From Massilia glaciei (GTDB lineage: Bacteria; Pseudomonadota; Gammaproteobacteria; Burkholderiales; Burkholderiaceae_D), in assembly GCF_003011895.2 (NCBI RefSeq), contig NZ_PXWF02000309.1, positions 1-39,495 on the forward strand: a stretch of DNA of 39,495 nt, read 5' to 3'. Made by a program: the position numbers and the translations under genes. Shown here one piece after another: positions 1 through 8,541 of this stretch; position 1 is the stretch's first letter; each line of letters starts with the position of its first letter. The notes beneath the pieces were generated by a model that saw only the letters and a program-made list of their open reading frames with translations, was not told the DNA's origin and did no database searches.

Positions 1-287
1 GCCGGCGCCGGGCCGGACCGCGCGACCGCCCCGGCCGGCCGCGCAAGCGGCGCCGGCGGCAGGCGCGGCTTGAGCGGCTTGACCGGCTTGACCGGCTTGA
101 GCGGGCGCGGCAGGATGTAGACCGGCGCCGGCACCACAAACATCGCGGCATTGTCGGAGGGGGCCTCGGGCGCCGTGGCGCGCCGCGCGGTTTGCCAGGC
201 AAGCAGAAGGATGGCGTGCACGGCGACGGTGACCGCCAGGCCGCCCAGGGAGCGCAGGGCGGGTTGCGGTGGGTTGGAATAGGGCAT
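1..287 (-). CDS. TonB-like energy transducer, N-terminal part (runs off window start)
   Basis: Only the first ~95 residues are in the window. After a short cytoplasmic N-terminus there is one hydrophobic segment (about residues 15-32, SLGGLAVTVAVHAILLLAW), then a Pro/Lys-rich stretch with KPV/KPL units coded by a 9-bp repeat near positions 70-105. A single N-terminal membrane anchor followed by a Pro/Lys-rich periplasmic linker is the layout of TonB-type proteins; the diagnostic C-terminal domain lies outside the window, so the call is inference. The ATG at 287 is chosen. In-frame ATGs at 317 and 308 lie further upstream, but TTAGAAT just before 287 looks like a -10 element, so the shorter form may be right. 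It is co-oriented with the lipase foldase, 56 bases after its stop. Confidence 0.5.
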   Translation of the reverse strand, partial: MPYSNPPQPALRSLGGLAVTVAVHAILLLAWQTARRATAPEAPSDNAAMFVVPAPVYILPRPLKPVKPVKPLKPRLPPAPLARPAGAVARSGPAP

Positions 288-343
288 CGGCGGCGATTCT
301 AACAGCATATTTGCCATAAAGCTAAGATGCCCGGGGCGCTTAA

Positions 344-1273
344 TTATTCATAGGCGCCCAGACGGCGTTGCTCCTCGACCGTGAAGTGGGCCGCGCGCAA
401 TTGCTGCAGGCGCGCCTCAAGTTGCTGGGCATCGCCCGCCGGTGCCTTGAGCAAGTCGGCGCGCAAGCCCTGATAGCTGGCGATGCGGGCCTGCCAGGCC
501 GCCTCCTCCTGGTCCAACTGTCCCAGGCGGCGCGCGGCCTCGGGCGATATCGCCGCCGAGCGCATCTGGAAAACCGCGTCCGCGCTGGCGCCTTGCTCGC
601 GCATCCGGCGCGCCGTCTCCTCGGTGCGCATGACCTGCCCGGGCGCGGCGCGGTCGGCCAGCATGGCCGGCGAGAGTTTGGCGTCGAGCGCGGCCAGTTT
701 GGCCTCGCGCTGGGCCGGGGTCAGGCTGTTGTCCTGGGCGAGCGCGATGCGCGCGATGGCGTCGGCGTCGTAGGCGTCGCGCGCGCCGAACAGGCCGGCG
801 CTGTCGGCCGCGCTGAAATAAGAGGCGCGCAGTTTTTGCATGGCCGCGAGGCGGGCGCGCGCGGCCTTGACCATGTCGGCCTCGGGCGGCAGCGCCTGCT
901 CGACGGCGAGCAGGGCGCGCTTGTAGGCGAGGTAGCTCGCCAGCAGGCGTTTGGCCTGGGCCGCCGGCCCGGGCTTGAGCCGGCGCTCGAGCTCGCGCTC
1001 GATTTCGGTGGTGATGGCGGCCAGGTCGCGTTCGCCGAGGCCGGCAAGGTAGTAGTCGAACAGGTGACCGAGTTCGGCATCGACGACCAGTTGGCCGTCG
1101 GCGCCGGCGCCGACGTTGCCGTCGGGCCGGGTGCCCTCCATCGACGGCACAAACGCAACAGGGGCGGGCGCCGCCGGCGGCGCGGCCGGTCCGGGCGCGG
1201 TCAGTATGAATCCGAGCACGGCGAGCGCGACCGCGGCCGCCGCGGCGCCTGCCATTTTTGCGTTTGTGTGCAT
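344..1273 (-). CDS. lifO: Lipase-specific foldase (lipase chaperone LifO)
   Basis: Predicted 309-residue steric chaperone that folds the secreted lipase coded just upstream. Residues ~7-25 form one hydrophobic N-terminal anchor (AAAAAVALAVLGFILTAPG), followed by an Ala/Pro-rich variable linker and a long, charged, mostly helical body. Early in the body the motif RPDGNVGAG...LVVDAELGHLFDYYLAGLGE corresponds to the conserved start of the folding domain in Lif proteins (the R-x-x-S/F-[FY]-D-Y-[FY]-L-[ST]-A region is present in diverged form as FDYYLAGLGE). The length fits the family (300-350). It follows the lipase gene by 11 bases, so the two are surely one transcript. Foldases act from the periplasmic face of the inner membrane. 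The short gap and matching partner make the call strong. Confidence 0.9.
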   Translation of the reverse strand: MHTNAKMAGAAAAAVALAVLGFILTAPGPAAPPAAPAPVAFVPSMEGTRPDGNVGAGADGQLVVDAELGHLFDYYLAGLGERDLAAITTEIERELERRLKPGPAAQAKRLLASYLAYKRALLAVEQALPPEADMVKAARARLAAMQKLRASYFSAADSAGLFGARDAYDADAIARIALAQDNSLTPAQREAKLAALDAKLSPAMLADRAAPGQVMRTEETARRMREQGASADAVFQMRSAAISPEAARRLGQLDQEEAAWQARIASYQGLRADLLKAPAGDAQQLEARLQQLRAAHFTVEEQRRLGAYE

Positions 1274-1284
1274 CGCGCTATTCC

Positions 1285-2196
1285 TTACAGGCCGAGGCTT
1301 TGCAGGCGGTTCGCTTGCTGGCGGAACACGGTGACCGGGCTCGTTTCGAACAGGTTGACGATGCCGATGAGCTGGTTGATCTCGTCGGCGTGGTTCATGC
1401 CGTAGTCGTCGCGGATCACGCGCCCGAGGTGGCTCGAGCAGCTGCTGACGAGGCCGTCGTTCTTGGCGCCGAAGGCCAGGCCGGTCAAGGCGAACACCGG
1501 ATCGATCGCGTCGAACACATTGGTGTAGGGCTGCGCGCCGCTCCACGAGAAATAATAGACGCCGTTGACATAGTTGCTGCCCTGGCCGCAGGCGGTCGTC
1601 GGCAAGCCCTGCGGATGGCGGCTGTTGAAGGCGGCGCTGCCGGCCGTGCTCAGGGAGCGCAGCGCGGCGCCGCCGTTTTGCGGCAGGCCGCTGCCGCCCG
1701 ACAAGAACGTCATCAGGCCGCCGGCCGCGCTCACGAGCGCGCCGCTGGCGTTGGGCACGGCGCCGACGAGGATGTCGGCCACGACCGAGCCCTTGTTGAC
1801 GCCGGCCACGGTGCTGACCGAGGCGACCAGGTCGGGACGGACCGAGGCCACGTAGCGCGCGGTCGGGCCGCCATGGCTGTGGCCGATCAAATTGACCTTG
1901 GCGGCGCCGCTGGCGGCCAGGATTTGCTTGACCTGGGTCAGCAGTTGCTCGCCGCGCACCTCGGTGCTGTTGGCGGCCGAGACCGACGTGACGTAGACCC
2001 GGGCGCCGCCGCTGCGCAGGGCCGAGGGGATGCCGTAGAAATATTCGACCGGACCGAGGCGGTCGAAGCCCATCAGGCCGTGCACGAGCACGACGGGATG
2101 TTTGGTCTGGGTGTAGCCGAGCGCCCAGGAGGGCGTCGGCAGGGCGAGCAGGGCGGCCAGGGTGATCGTGAGGCACTTCCAGAAACGATTCTTCAT
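1285..2196 (-). CDS. lipA: Secreted triacylglycerol lipase, family I.1
   Basis: 303-residue precursor of a foldase-dependent true lipase. Residues 1-26 are a typical Sec signal peptide (MKNRFWKCLTITLAALLALP, cleavage near SWA-LG). The mature enzyme starts with the lipase oxyanion motif PVVLVHGLMGFDRL. The nucleophile elbow GHSHGG puts the catalytic Ser at residue 107. The other triad members are readable as the Asp in AKNDGLV and the His in CSSHLG near the C-terminus. Two cysteines (TTACGQ and SSCSSH) match the single disulfide of family I.1/I.2 lipases. The start at 2196 has GGAGAT five bases upstream. It is followed by lifO and diverges from a TetR regulator. It would hydrolyse long-chain acylglycerols outside the cell after type II secretion, whose genes are not in the window. 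Confidence 0.95.
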   Translation of the reverse strand: MKNRFWKCLTITLAALLALPTPSWALGYTQTKHPVVLVHGLMGFDRLGPVEYFYGIPSALRSGGARVYVTSVSAANSTEVRGEQLLTQVKQILAASGAAKVNLIGHSHGGPTARYVASVRPDLVASVSTVAGVNKGSVVADILVGAVPNASGALVSAAGGLMTFLSGGSGLPQNGGAALRSLSTAGSAAFNSRHPQGLPTTACGQGSNYVNGVYYFSWSGAQPYTNVFDAIDPVFALTGLAFGAKNDGLVSSCSSHLGRVIRDDYGMNHADEINQLIGIVNLFETSPVTVFRQQANRLQSLGL

Positions 2197-2497
2197 TTAA
2201 TCTCCGTATATAGGTATAGGTTTTATGTTGGTGAAGTCGAGACCTGGACCGGCGCCAACGCTTTTCGACGGGGCGCCGGGCACCGGGCGCGCCAGTGTTT
2301 TTCGCGCAAAATTCTGTGTAAAAACATGCATCCAGAAAATAGAGCGAGCGCTCGGTTTATTAAATGTAGCACCGCGTTTTTGAAAAAGCATGACGCGGCG
2401 CAACATCCACGGCAGTTATATCGATGACAAGGTGATTTGTGGTTTTTCCGAGATATAATTGTTCCTGTAATCAACTTTGACGGCCGCAGACGCCTTG
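2197..2497. promoter_or_regulatory. Divergent promoter region between lipA and the TetR gene
   Basis: No gene is seen in these 301 bases, which are clearly richer in A+T than their surroundings. On the plus strand TATAAT at 2454-2459 is a good -10 box for the regulator; no convincing -35 sits at the normal distance. A perfect 10-bp palindrome CGAGCGCTCG lies at 2345-2354. A CCGCGT/ACGCGG inverted repeat (2372-2377 and 2393-2398) flanks TTTTTGAAAAA. Either could be an operator for the TetR protein, but that is inference. On the minus strand the sequence just before lipA has CTATACC/TATATA, possible -10 elements. Confidence 0.45.
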
Positions 2498-3196
2498 ATG
2501 GACATGTCCTTGCCCGCCACCTTCGACTTCGCCCAGTTCCAAAAAATGAGTCCGCTCAACGGCGAGACGATCTGGGCCTATATCGTCGACCACAATGCCG
2601 AACGCATCGGCGTCAAGCGCCGCAAGAGCGCGCTCGACAATCTCGAACGCGTGTTTTGCGCGACCTTCAAGCTGGCCAACGAGGTCGGTTTCCGCGCCAT
2701 GAGCCTGCGCGACCTGTGCCGCGAGACGGGCTTGTCGATGGGCGGCCTGTACGGCTATATCGACAGCAAGGACCAGCTCGCCGAAATGATCGAGGACGTG
2801 GTGCGCCACACGACCGAGGAGTTGCCGCGCATGTTCGAGCAGGTGGCCGTGCCCGCGCAGCGGCTCGAATCGGTCGTGCGCGCCTCGATCTACCTGTCCG
2901 AGATCCTGCAGCCCTGGTTTTATTTCGTCTACATGGACTCGCGCGTGCTCGATTTCGAGCAGCGCAACATGGCCAAGAATTCGGAGATGTCGCTGCAGAC
3001 CGCGCTCGCCTCGCTGATCGAGGCGCTCGATCCGGTGCCCGAGGGCGACTCGACCCTGCTCGCGGCCCACTGCCTGGCCCTGTCCGAAGACTGGTACGTG
3101 AAGCGCTGGAAATACCGCGCCGCCAAGGTGCGTGTCGACGATTTCGCCGACAGCGCCCTGGGCCTGATCCGCAGCCACCTGAACGCGGCGCGCTGA
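2498..3196 (+). CDS. TetR/AcrR family transcriptional regulator
   Basis: About 232 residues. An N-terminal extension of ~45 residues precedes a classic TetR DNA-binding domain: a first helix (NLERVFCATFKLANEVGF) then the helix-turn-helix with AMSLRDLCRETGLSMGGLYGYIDSKDQLAEMI, matching the family signature around G-x-L-Y-x-Y-x-x-S-K-x-x-L. The rest is a helical ligand-binding domain of unknown specificity. It is transcribed away from the lipase operon, so control of lipA/lifO or of itself is a reasonable guess only. The start is uncertain: a TTG at 2477 and ATGs at 2498 and 2504 are in frame, and none has a strong ribosome site. 2498 is used because the -10 box at 2454-2459 would start the RNA only a few bases before 2477. 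Confidence 0.88.
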   Translation: MDMSLPATFDFAQFQKMSPLNGETIWAYIVDHNAERIGVKRRKSALDNLERVFCATFKLANEVGFRAMSLRDLCRETGLSMGGLYGYIDSKDQLAEMIEDVVRHTTEELPRMFEQVAVPAQRLESVVRASIYLSEILQPWFYFVYMDSRVLDFEQRNMAKNSEMSLQTALASLIEALDPVPEGDSTLLAAHCLALSEDWYVKRWKYRAAKVRVDDFADSALGLIRSHLNAAR

Positions 3197-3391
3197 CGGC
3201 GCGCGCGGATCGGGCGCCGCCCGGCGCCGGCGATTGTTAAATTTTCCGCCTCGAAACACGCCGGCAGATGGCGCGGCCTTGCTGCTCTGCGGGCGCCGCA
3301 AATTGAACGATATCCTGGACGGCCCGGCCGACGAGCCGCACCGGCGCACAGCGCTTTTCGGCGGGGCGATTTCACCGCGCCCATCGCGGGC

Positions 3392-3526
3392 ATGGAGGAC
3401 AGCGTGCAGGGCTGGCTGTCGCAGACCCGGCACAAGCTGGCCGCGTTGAACTACTACAGCAAGCCGCTCGCCCCCGCGCGGTTCGAGGCCCTGGTGCGCT
3501 CGGGCGAGCGCATCGAACCGCGCTGA
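3392..3526 (+). CDS. Possible small gene or gene remnant, unrecognised
   Basis: The interval 3197-3614 has no clear gene. Within it an open frame from the ATG at 3392 codes 44 residues (starts MEDSVQGWLSQTRHKL, ends RSGERIEPR) with a protein-like mix of residues; the frame stays open upstream (GDFTAPIAG just before the ATG). It may be the tail of a decayed gene or a real short protein. GAGG lies inside the start region rather than before it, so no ribosome site supports it. Function unknown. A possible -10 (TATACT, 3562-3567) for the next gene lies downstream. Confidence 0.25.
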   Translation: MEDSVQGWLSQTRHKLAALNYYSKPLAPARFEALVRSGERIEPR

Positions 3527-3614
3527 TTCGGATCTGGCGCGCAGGGCGCCGGCGACTCGCCTATACTTACCTTGGAATACGGCAGCTTGCCGGATGATCA
3601 GCGGGGGTAGTCAC

Positions 3615-4427
3615 ATGGGAACTATGCATAGCGAAGGCAAGGGCGGGCCGATGGCGGCCGCCGACCTGGCCGCATTGGCGCAGGCCAAGCAGTTGCTCGA
3701 ACATCCAAGTTATATGGCCAGGGTCACCGACGCGATCGGCATGCCGATCGAGAACGCGGTCAAGGCGCTGCCGGCTTCCTGGAGCAAGGGCATTTCGACC
3801 GTCACGACGGCGTCCCTGAACAAATGCTTCAAGGTGGCCAACGCGACCTTGCTGCCGACGGGCAACACATCGCACCCCAAGATGCACAGCGTGGCCGTGG
3901 CCGTCACTGGCGCGCTCGGCGGGGCCTTCGGCATCGCCGGGCTGGCGGTCGAACTGCCCGTCTCGACCACGGTAATGTTGCGCTCGATCGCCGACATCGG
4001 CCGCGCCAACGGCGAGATGCTCGGCACGCCCGAGGCGCAGCTCGCCTGCCTGATGGTGTTTTCGCTCGGCGGAAAAAGCGGGGACGACGACGCCAGCGAG
4101 TCCGGCTACTTCGCCGCCCGCGTGGCGCTGGCGCGCGCCATGTCGGAGGCCACGGCCTACCTGTCGAAACACGCCGTCGCGCAAGAGAGCGCGCCGGCGC
4201 TGGTGCGCCTGATCGCGCAGATCGCCGCCAAGTTCAATGTGCAGGTGTCGCAAAAGGCCGCGGCGATGATGGTGCCCGTGCTCGGGGCCGCCGGTGGCGC
4301 GCTGGTCAACACCCTGTTCATCAACCACTTCCAGGACATGGCGCGCGGGCATTTCACGGTGCGCCGGCTCGAGCGCCTGTATGGTCCCGAGGTGGTGAGC
4401 GCCGCTTACCGGGCGCTGCCGAAGTAG
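3615..4427 (+). CDS. EcsC family protein
   Basis: 270 residues. It matches the EcsC family, whose core is a glycine/alanine-rich hydrophobic region. Here this is ALGGAFGIAGLAVELPVSTTVMLRSIADIGRANGE and, further on, VPVLGAAGGALVNTLFINHF, with the typical C-terminal LYGPEVVSAAYRAL. Between them YFAARVALARAMSEA is predicted helical. EcsC proteins are membrane-associated; their biochemical role is not established. The start is set at 3615 because GGGGGT lies seven bases upstream; an ATG at 3594 is in frame but has no such site. The next gene begins 38 bases after the stop on the same strand, so a two-gene transcript is possible. Confidence 0.88.
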   Translation: MGTMHSEGKGGPMAAADLAALAQAKQLLEHPSYMARVTDAIGMPIENAVKALPASWSKGISTVTTASLNKCFKVANATLLPTGNTSHPKMHSVAVAVTGALGGAFGIAGLAVELPVSTTVMLRSIADIGRANGEMLGTPEAQLACLMVFSLGGKSGDDDASESGYFAARVALARAMSEATAYLSKHAVAQESAPALVRLIAQIAAKFNVQVSQKAAAMMVPVLGAAGGALVNTLFINHFQDMARGHFTVRRLERLYGPEVVSAAYRALPK

Positions 4428-4465
4428 GTTTGCGTTTCCCCCGACCTTTTGATGGAGTCGCATTC

Positions 4466-4987
4466 ATGCCTGAGATCCGCATCAACCCCCTGGAGGCATC
4501 GCCGGAAACGACCGGCACGCTGGGGGAGATCCTCGTCGAGGTCGTCGCCAACGGCGGCTCGGTGAGCTTCATGCATCCGCTCGCTCCGGCGGCGGCGGCG
4601 GCTTTCTGGACTTCGTCGCTTGCGGCGGCGCGGCGCGGCGAGCGTGTGGTGCTCGGCGCGTGGGATGGCGACGTATTGGCCGGCACCGTCACCTTGCTGC
4701 TCGACTGTCCGCCGAACCAGCCGCACCGCGCCGAGATCGCCAAGTTGATGACGCGGGTGAGCCACCGCGGGCGCGGCATCGCCGGCGCCCTGATGCGGGC
4801 GGCCGAGCAAATCGCGCGCGAACGCAAACGCACGCTGCTCGTGCTCGACACGGCCGCCGAGGGCGGCGCGTCTGGATTGTACGAGGGGCTCGGTTTCACG
4901 CTCGCGGGCACGATCCCCGATTACGCGCTCAAGCCCCATGGCGGCTTGAGCGGCACCCATATCTACTGGAAGCGGCTGGCGGCTTAG
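4466..4987 (+). CDS. GNAT acetyltransferase, tabtoxin-resistance-like
   Basis: 173 residues with the GNAT fold. Motif A with the acetyl-CoA pyrophosphate loop is visible as LMTRVSHRGRGIAGALMRAAE (about residues 95-115: V..RGRGIAG), followed by the strand LLVLDTAAEGGASGLYEGLGF and a C-terminal IPDYALKPHGG...YWKRL. This spacing and ending resemble the tabtoxin acetyltransferase (TTR) group, which acetylates small amines; the true substrate is unknown. The ribosome site GGAG sits about eight bases before the ATG. It follows ecsC closely on the same strand and converges with the next gene. Confidence 0.88.
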   Translation: MPEIRINPLEASPETTGTLGEILVEVVANGGSVSFMHPLAPAAAAAFWTSSLAAARRGERVVLGAWDGDVLAGTVTLLLDCPPNQPHRAEIAKLMTRVSHRGRGIAGALMRAAEQIARERKRTLLVLDTAAEGGASGLYEGLGFTLAGTIPDYALKPHGGLSGTHIYWKRLAA

Positions 4988-5030
4988 GCGTCGTTCATTC
5001 GCTGCTCCTTAGCCAGGTCGCCAGGGGGTG

Positions 5031-5090
5031 TGCATTTTTCCCTAGGTATGCATTTCTGAATGGCTCGTTGCGCTCCCATACAAAAATGCA
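5031..5090. terminator. Inverted repeat between convergent genes
   Basis: TGCATTTTT (5031-5039) and AAAAATGCA (5082-5090) are perfect 9-bp inverted copies separated by 42 bases, with a further TATGCATTT at 5047-5055. It lies between the end of the acetyltransferase gene and the end of the convergent gene at 5116, and is much more A+T-rich than its surroundings. The loop is long for a simple intrinsic terminator, so a bidirectional terminator or a small repeat remnant are both possible. Confidence 0.3.
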
Positions 5091-5115
5091 TGGGCGCCCC
5101 GGGGGCCGCGCCGGC

Positions 5116-5526
5116 CTAGTCGAAGTCGTCGAACAGGCCGTCGACGTTCAACAGCGCGTACACGATTTCTGGGTTGTTGGTCAGGCAGCGGCGCAGCGCG
5201 GCGGGGACGTTTTCGCGCGTCTTGCGGCACAGGCCGGGGCGCTCGAGCAATTGGATGTTCAAGCCGCGGACGGTGCGCACCCCGCGCGCGCTCGGCGTGA
5301 TGCGCAAGGTGATGCCGAGCAGGGCGAGCAGGCGCTCCTCGAGTTTCCTGAGGTCGGGGTAGGTGGTCAGGCCCTCGATGCGCTCGATTAGTTTCTTTTC
5401 TTCCTCGCGCGTCAGGAACAGCACGCGCAGGTCGGCCGCGGGATCGCTGAGCAACACCTCGCGATCGCACACGCAGGCGCCCGGAGGGCACTCCTTGCGG
5501 ATCGGGAAGGGGATGGTCTCGGACAT
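5116..5526 (-). CDS. Conserved hypothetical protein with CPPGxCxC motif
   Basis: 136 residues, soluble, no signal peptide. The N-terminus has IRKECPPGACVCDRE, a close Cys cluster (C-x5-C-x-C) that could bind a metal or be redox active. The middle is charged and helical (LTREEEKKLIERIEGL, LRKLEERLLALL). A further Cys lies in RPGLCRKTRENVPAALRRCL, and the tail ends DGLFDDFD. The composition is that of a real protein and the frame has no serious rival. No function can be named. It converges with the acetyltransferase gene. Upstream it is separated from the esterase remnant by the 12/13-bp repeat field, so its promoter probably lies close to 5530-5580. Confidence 0.75.
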   Translation of the reverse strand: MSETIPFPIRKECPPGACVCDREVLLSDPAADLRVLFLTREEEKKLIERIEGLTTYPDLRKLEERLLALLGITLRITPSARGVRTVRGLNIQLLERPGLCRKTRENVPAALRRCLTNNPEIVYALLNVDGLFDDFD

Positions 5527-5664
5527 CGGGCGCTTTGCATGGATGGAAAAACGATTCTACAGGCAGATCGGTGCTTGCTCAATCTAATCGCCGTTGGGCG
5601 GCGTTCGCTGCGTCGGCGCGCTGGCTTGCACGGAAGCGGACTCGCCCAGCTGTACTGGGAGGCA

Positions 5665-5878
5665 CTGCAGGGAAAGATTAAGGGAAAGACTGCAGCGAAA
5701 GGGCTGCGGGCGGGGAAAGGCCGCAGGGAAAGGGCGCAAGGAAAGGCTGCGGGAAAGGTTGCAGGGAAGGCCGCAGGGAAAAACTGCAGGGACAGACTTG
5801 AGGGAAAACTGCCGGGAAAGACTGCAGGGAAAACTGCGGGCAAAGACTGCGGGGAAAGACCGCAGGGAAAGACCGCAG
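5665..5878. repeat. Degenerate 12/13-bp tandem array, consensus GGAAAGACTGCAG
   Basis: About sixteen imperfect copies of GGAAAGACTGCAG run head to tail, most keeping GGAAA and a CTGCAG/CCGCAG core. Unit length alternates between 12 and 13, so no reading frame is kept throughout; this argues against a coding repeat even though both strands stay open over part of it. It fills most of the space between the gene at 5116-5526 and the esterase remnant (5946-7297). The rest of 5527-5945 shows nothing recognisable. Each unit carries a small palindrome and the array could fold, but no function is visible. Confidence 0.9.
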
Positions 5879-5945
5879 CGATGGACGCCGGCAGCGGCGC
5901 TTCTATCCGGTTCCCGATCGCGGCGTCGCCGCGCATGCCGCCCGC

Positions 5946-7297
5946 TCACACGCCGATCGGGTAGGTTTCGGGCGCCTCGCCGTCGTGCTCGCGGTGAGTC
6001 GTCGGCAGCGCCTGCACGGCGTCGGTCGTGTCGAAGTGGAGCACGGCGTCGAACTGGTGCGCCAGCAAGGCATGGAAATAGTGGCTTTGGCGTTCGGTTT
6101 CGGGCAGGTAGAGCACGCCGATGGCGCGCTCGAGCCGGCGCTGCGACAGGGCCTCGGCTACCTGATTTATTTTCGTTTAGAGGCAGCATGAAACGATCGA
6201 TGCCGGTTTGATGGAAAACCTGCTCATAACTGCCCTCCATAGCGGGACGCACGCGCTTGCATTCGGCCGGGCCATCCCATTCGGAGGCGGCGGTGACGGT
6301 TCCCTGGTAGGTGGAAAAGCCGATCAGGCGGGTCTCGTTGCCGTAGAGTGCGCGCGCCAATTGGCCGACCGTCCATTCGCCCCGCGCGCCCATTTCGGTT
6401 GCGCTCGCGTCGCCGATATGGGAATTGTGTTCCCATATGATTATCTTGGCCGGCTTGCCGCTTGCTGCGCGCGAGATGCCGCGTCAGCGCATCGAGCATT
6501 TCGGTCATGTGCCGGTCGCGCAAATTCCAGGATGAGACACGGCCTTGGAACATCGCCCGGTAGTACTCTTCGGCATTCATCACCAAGCGGGCATTTTGTT
6601 GTGCGTAGAAAAATTCGTCCGTCGCTTTATGTCCGTCGTGGCGCAGGTAGTCGGCGGCGTGCGCCTGCATTTCGAGCAACTGGGCGATGACCTCGTTCTC
6701 GCAGGATGCCGACAGGCCGAAGCTTGCCGCATAGCCATAGCGTTGGCTGTCGCTGCCGAATTGCTCGAAGCACGCGTAACGACGACGGGCGCGCTGCGCC
6801 GCATTGGGATCGATCTGGTCGAGGTAGTGCAGGACTTCGCCGATCGACGTGTACAAACTGTAGAGATCGAGGCCGTAGAAACCGGCCATGCTTGCGTGCG
6901 GCGGCAGGGATTTGTTGTAGGCATGCAGCCAATCGATGAAGGCGAACACGTCGGCATTGCGCCACATCCAGGTTGGGAAGCGCTTGAATCCCGCCAGCGC
7001 CTGTTCGCTGTCGGCGTCGTTGCCCAGGCCCCGCACGTAGCGGTTGACCCGGTAGGCGTCGGGCCATTCGGCCTCGACCGCGACGGCGTCGAAGCCCTTC
7101 TCGGTGACGAGCTGCTGCGTGATGCGGGCGCGCTCGGCGTAGAACTCGTGGGTGCCATGGGTCGCTTCGCCGAGCAGGACGAAGCGCGCGTCGCCGACGA
7201 GCTCGAGCAGGGGCGCGAGATCACCGGCCCCGCCCGACAGCGTGTGCGCGTCGGCGGCGATGGCCACGCTCAGTGGCGCGCTGGTGTCGGCGCCCAT
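5946..7297 (-). pseudogene. Erythromycin esterase family protein, broken by two frameshifts
   Basis: The family signature is plain: near the N-terminus FVLLGEATHGTHEFYAER (catalytic-type Glu/His), then VAVEAEWPDAYRVNRYVRG, WMWRN and FYGLDLYSL. The first frame runs to about 6460, where an apparent 4-base insertion (AGCAAGCGG where AGCGG is expected) moves the reading to a second frame with IIIWEHNSHIGDASATEMG...GFSTYQGTV. Near 6175-6195, in AAATAAATCAG, a second shift moves to a third frame coding VAEALSQRRLERAIGVLYLPETE and ending ETYPIGV at 5946. Joined, the three parts give a normal ~445-residue member. Start 7297. Many members are fused to or sit next to a phosphoribosyltransferase, as here. 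Either a recent pseudogene or base-calling errors. Confidence 0.85.
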
Positions 7298-7329
7298 GGT
7301 CGTTGATGGCCGCCGGGCCCGATGGCCGC

Positions 7330-8541
7330 TCAATGCAGCGACTTGCCGGCCCCCGCCGACGCTTGCGCCATGTCGCGCGGGGTGATGCCGCGTTCGATGG
7401 CGCTCTTCATGCGCGCCAGGTCGGCCCCGAGCTCGTGCTGCGGGTCGGTGCGCAGCAGTTTCGCGACGGTTTGTCCGACGACTCCGACGGGCGGTTTGTA
7501 GCTCATGCGCACGGTGGCCCTGGTGCCGCCGCGCGATGGCTCGAACTCGACCGAACCGGCGTTCTCGACCTCGGCGCCGGGCTCGCTGCGCCAGGCCAGT
7601 CGGCGCGGGCGCGACGCTTCGGTGAGCACGGCGTTCCATTGGTACTCGGTGCCGCCGGGACCCTTGACGATCCAGTGCGAGCGCTGGCGCCCGAGGTCGC
7701 GCACCTCGACCACGTAGGACATGAAGCGGGGGAAGTTCTCGTAGTTGCTCCAGAAGTCGTAGACCTGTTCGGGCGCGGCGTCGATGTGGATGGTTTTTTC
7801 GAACGAAACGGTCTGGGCCTTGTCGCGCGCGCCGCTCGTCTGCCGCATGCCCTGCGACTTGTCGCCTCCGCGCATATTGCGCACCATCAGCGCCACCCCG
7901 GCCAGGCCGAGCACCATCGCCATCGGCGAGCGGCGCATGAGGCCGTACAAGCCGAGGGCGCCGCCCCCGACCATGGCCGCGTTGCGGGCGACGGGCTTCC
8001 AGGCGCCGTCGGCGCCCTGGAACGAGGCGGTCAGCTTGCGGATGGCGGCGCTGTCTTCGGGGCGCTCGAGCGTTTCGGTGCGGTCGTTGACGTCGCGCAC
8101 GCCGCTGACGGCGCGCACGGCGGCGAGCAGGCCGCGCCGCTCGCTGTCGAGCACCAGGCCGCCGACCGTGACGCGCCCGTCCTCGGCGTCGATGCTCAGG
8201 GCCATTGGATTGGACACCGCGTCCTCGACCGCGGCGCGCACATGCTCGACCAGGCTGCGCTGGCCGGCGTCGCCGCGCAGCTGGAGGTGGGACATGGTCT
8301 CGCGCACGCCGCCCAAGCGGTGCTTGACGCCGCTCATGGCTTGGTCAAGCACCGTGCCGGTTTTTTTTCCCATGCCCCGCAGTTGCCGGCCCGATTGCGC
8401 GCGCCGGTCCCTGCCGCGCTCGGGGTCGAACAGGTACATGGCCAGGGCGCCGACGGCGGCCGTGCCGGCCAGCTTGCCCCACTTGGCGGTGCTATCCAGA
8501 GCTCCCCGTTGCTGGGGGTCGCGTTCGCTTGTTTGTTTCAT
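7330..8541 (-). CDS. BON domain / SRPBCC (cyclase-like) membrane protein
   Basis: 403 residues. A short N-terminus leads into a hydrophobic segment at ~21-38 (WGKLAGTAAVGALAMYLF). Residues ~85-155 form a BON domain (LVEHVRAAVEDAVSNPMALSIDAEDGRVTVGGLV, then VSGVRDVNDR). A second hydrophobic pair follows at ~185-230 (AAMVGGGALGLYGLM, MAMVLGLAGVALMV). The C-terminal ~150 residues are an SRPBCC/polyketide-cyclase-like domain (VSFEKTIHIDAAPEQVYDFW, FPRFMSYVVEVRD). BON domains are thought to bind phospholipid surfaces and are common in stress proteins. The start has GGAGAGATC directly upstream. It overlaps the stop of the phosphoribosyltransferase by four bases (ATGA), so translation is probably coupled; the esterase remnant follows 32 bases later. 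Confidence 0.88.
   Translation of the reverse strand: MKQTSERDPQQRGALDSTAKWGKLAGTAAVGALAMYLFDPERGRDRRAQSGRQLRGMGKKTGTVLDQAMSGVKHRLGGVRETMSHLQLRGDAGQRSLVEHVRAAVEDAVSNPMALSIDAEDGRVTVGGLVLDSERRGLLAAVRAVSGVRDVNDRTETLERPEDSAAIRKLTASFQGADGAWKPVARNAAMVGGGALGLYGLMRRSPMAMVLGLAGVALMVRNMRGGDKSQGMRQTSGARDKAQTVSFEKTIHIDAAPEQVYDFWSNYENFPRFMSYVVEVRDLGRQRSHWIVKGPGGTEYQWNAVLTEASRPRRLAWRSEPGAEVENAGSVEFEPSRGGTRATVRMSYKPPVGVVGQTVAKLLRTDPQHELGADLARMKSAIERGITPRDMAQASAGAGKSLH

Noticed and set aside
5539-5964. Lys/Gly-rich plus-strand frame (GKTAGKTAGK) over the 12/13-bp repeats
   Set aside because: No ribosome site, and the mixed 12/13 period shows the repeat is not maintained as a coding unit.
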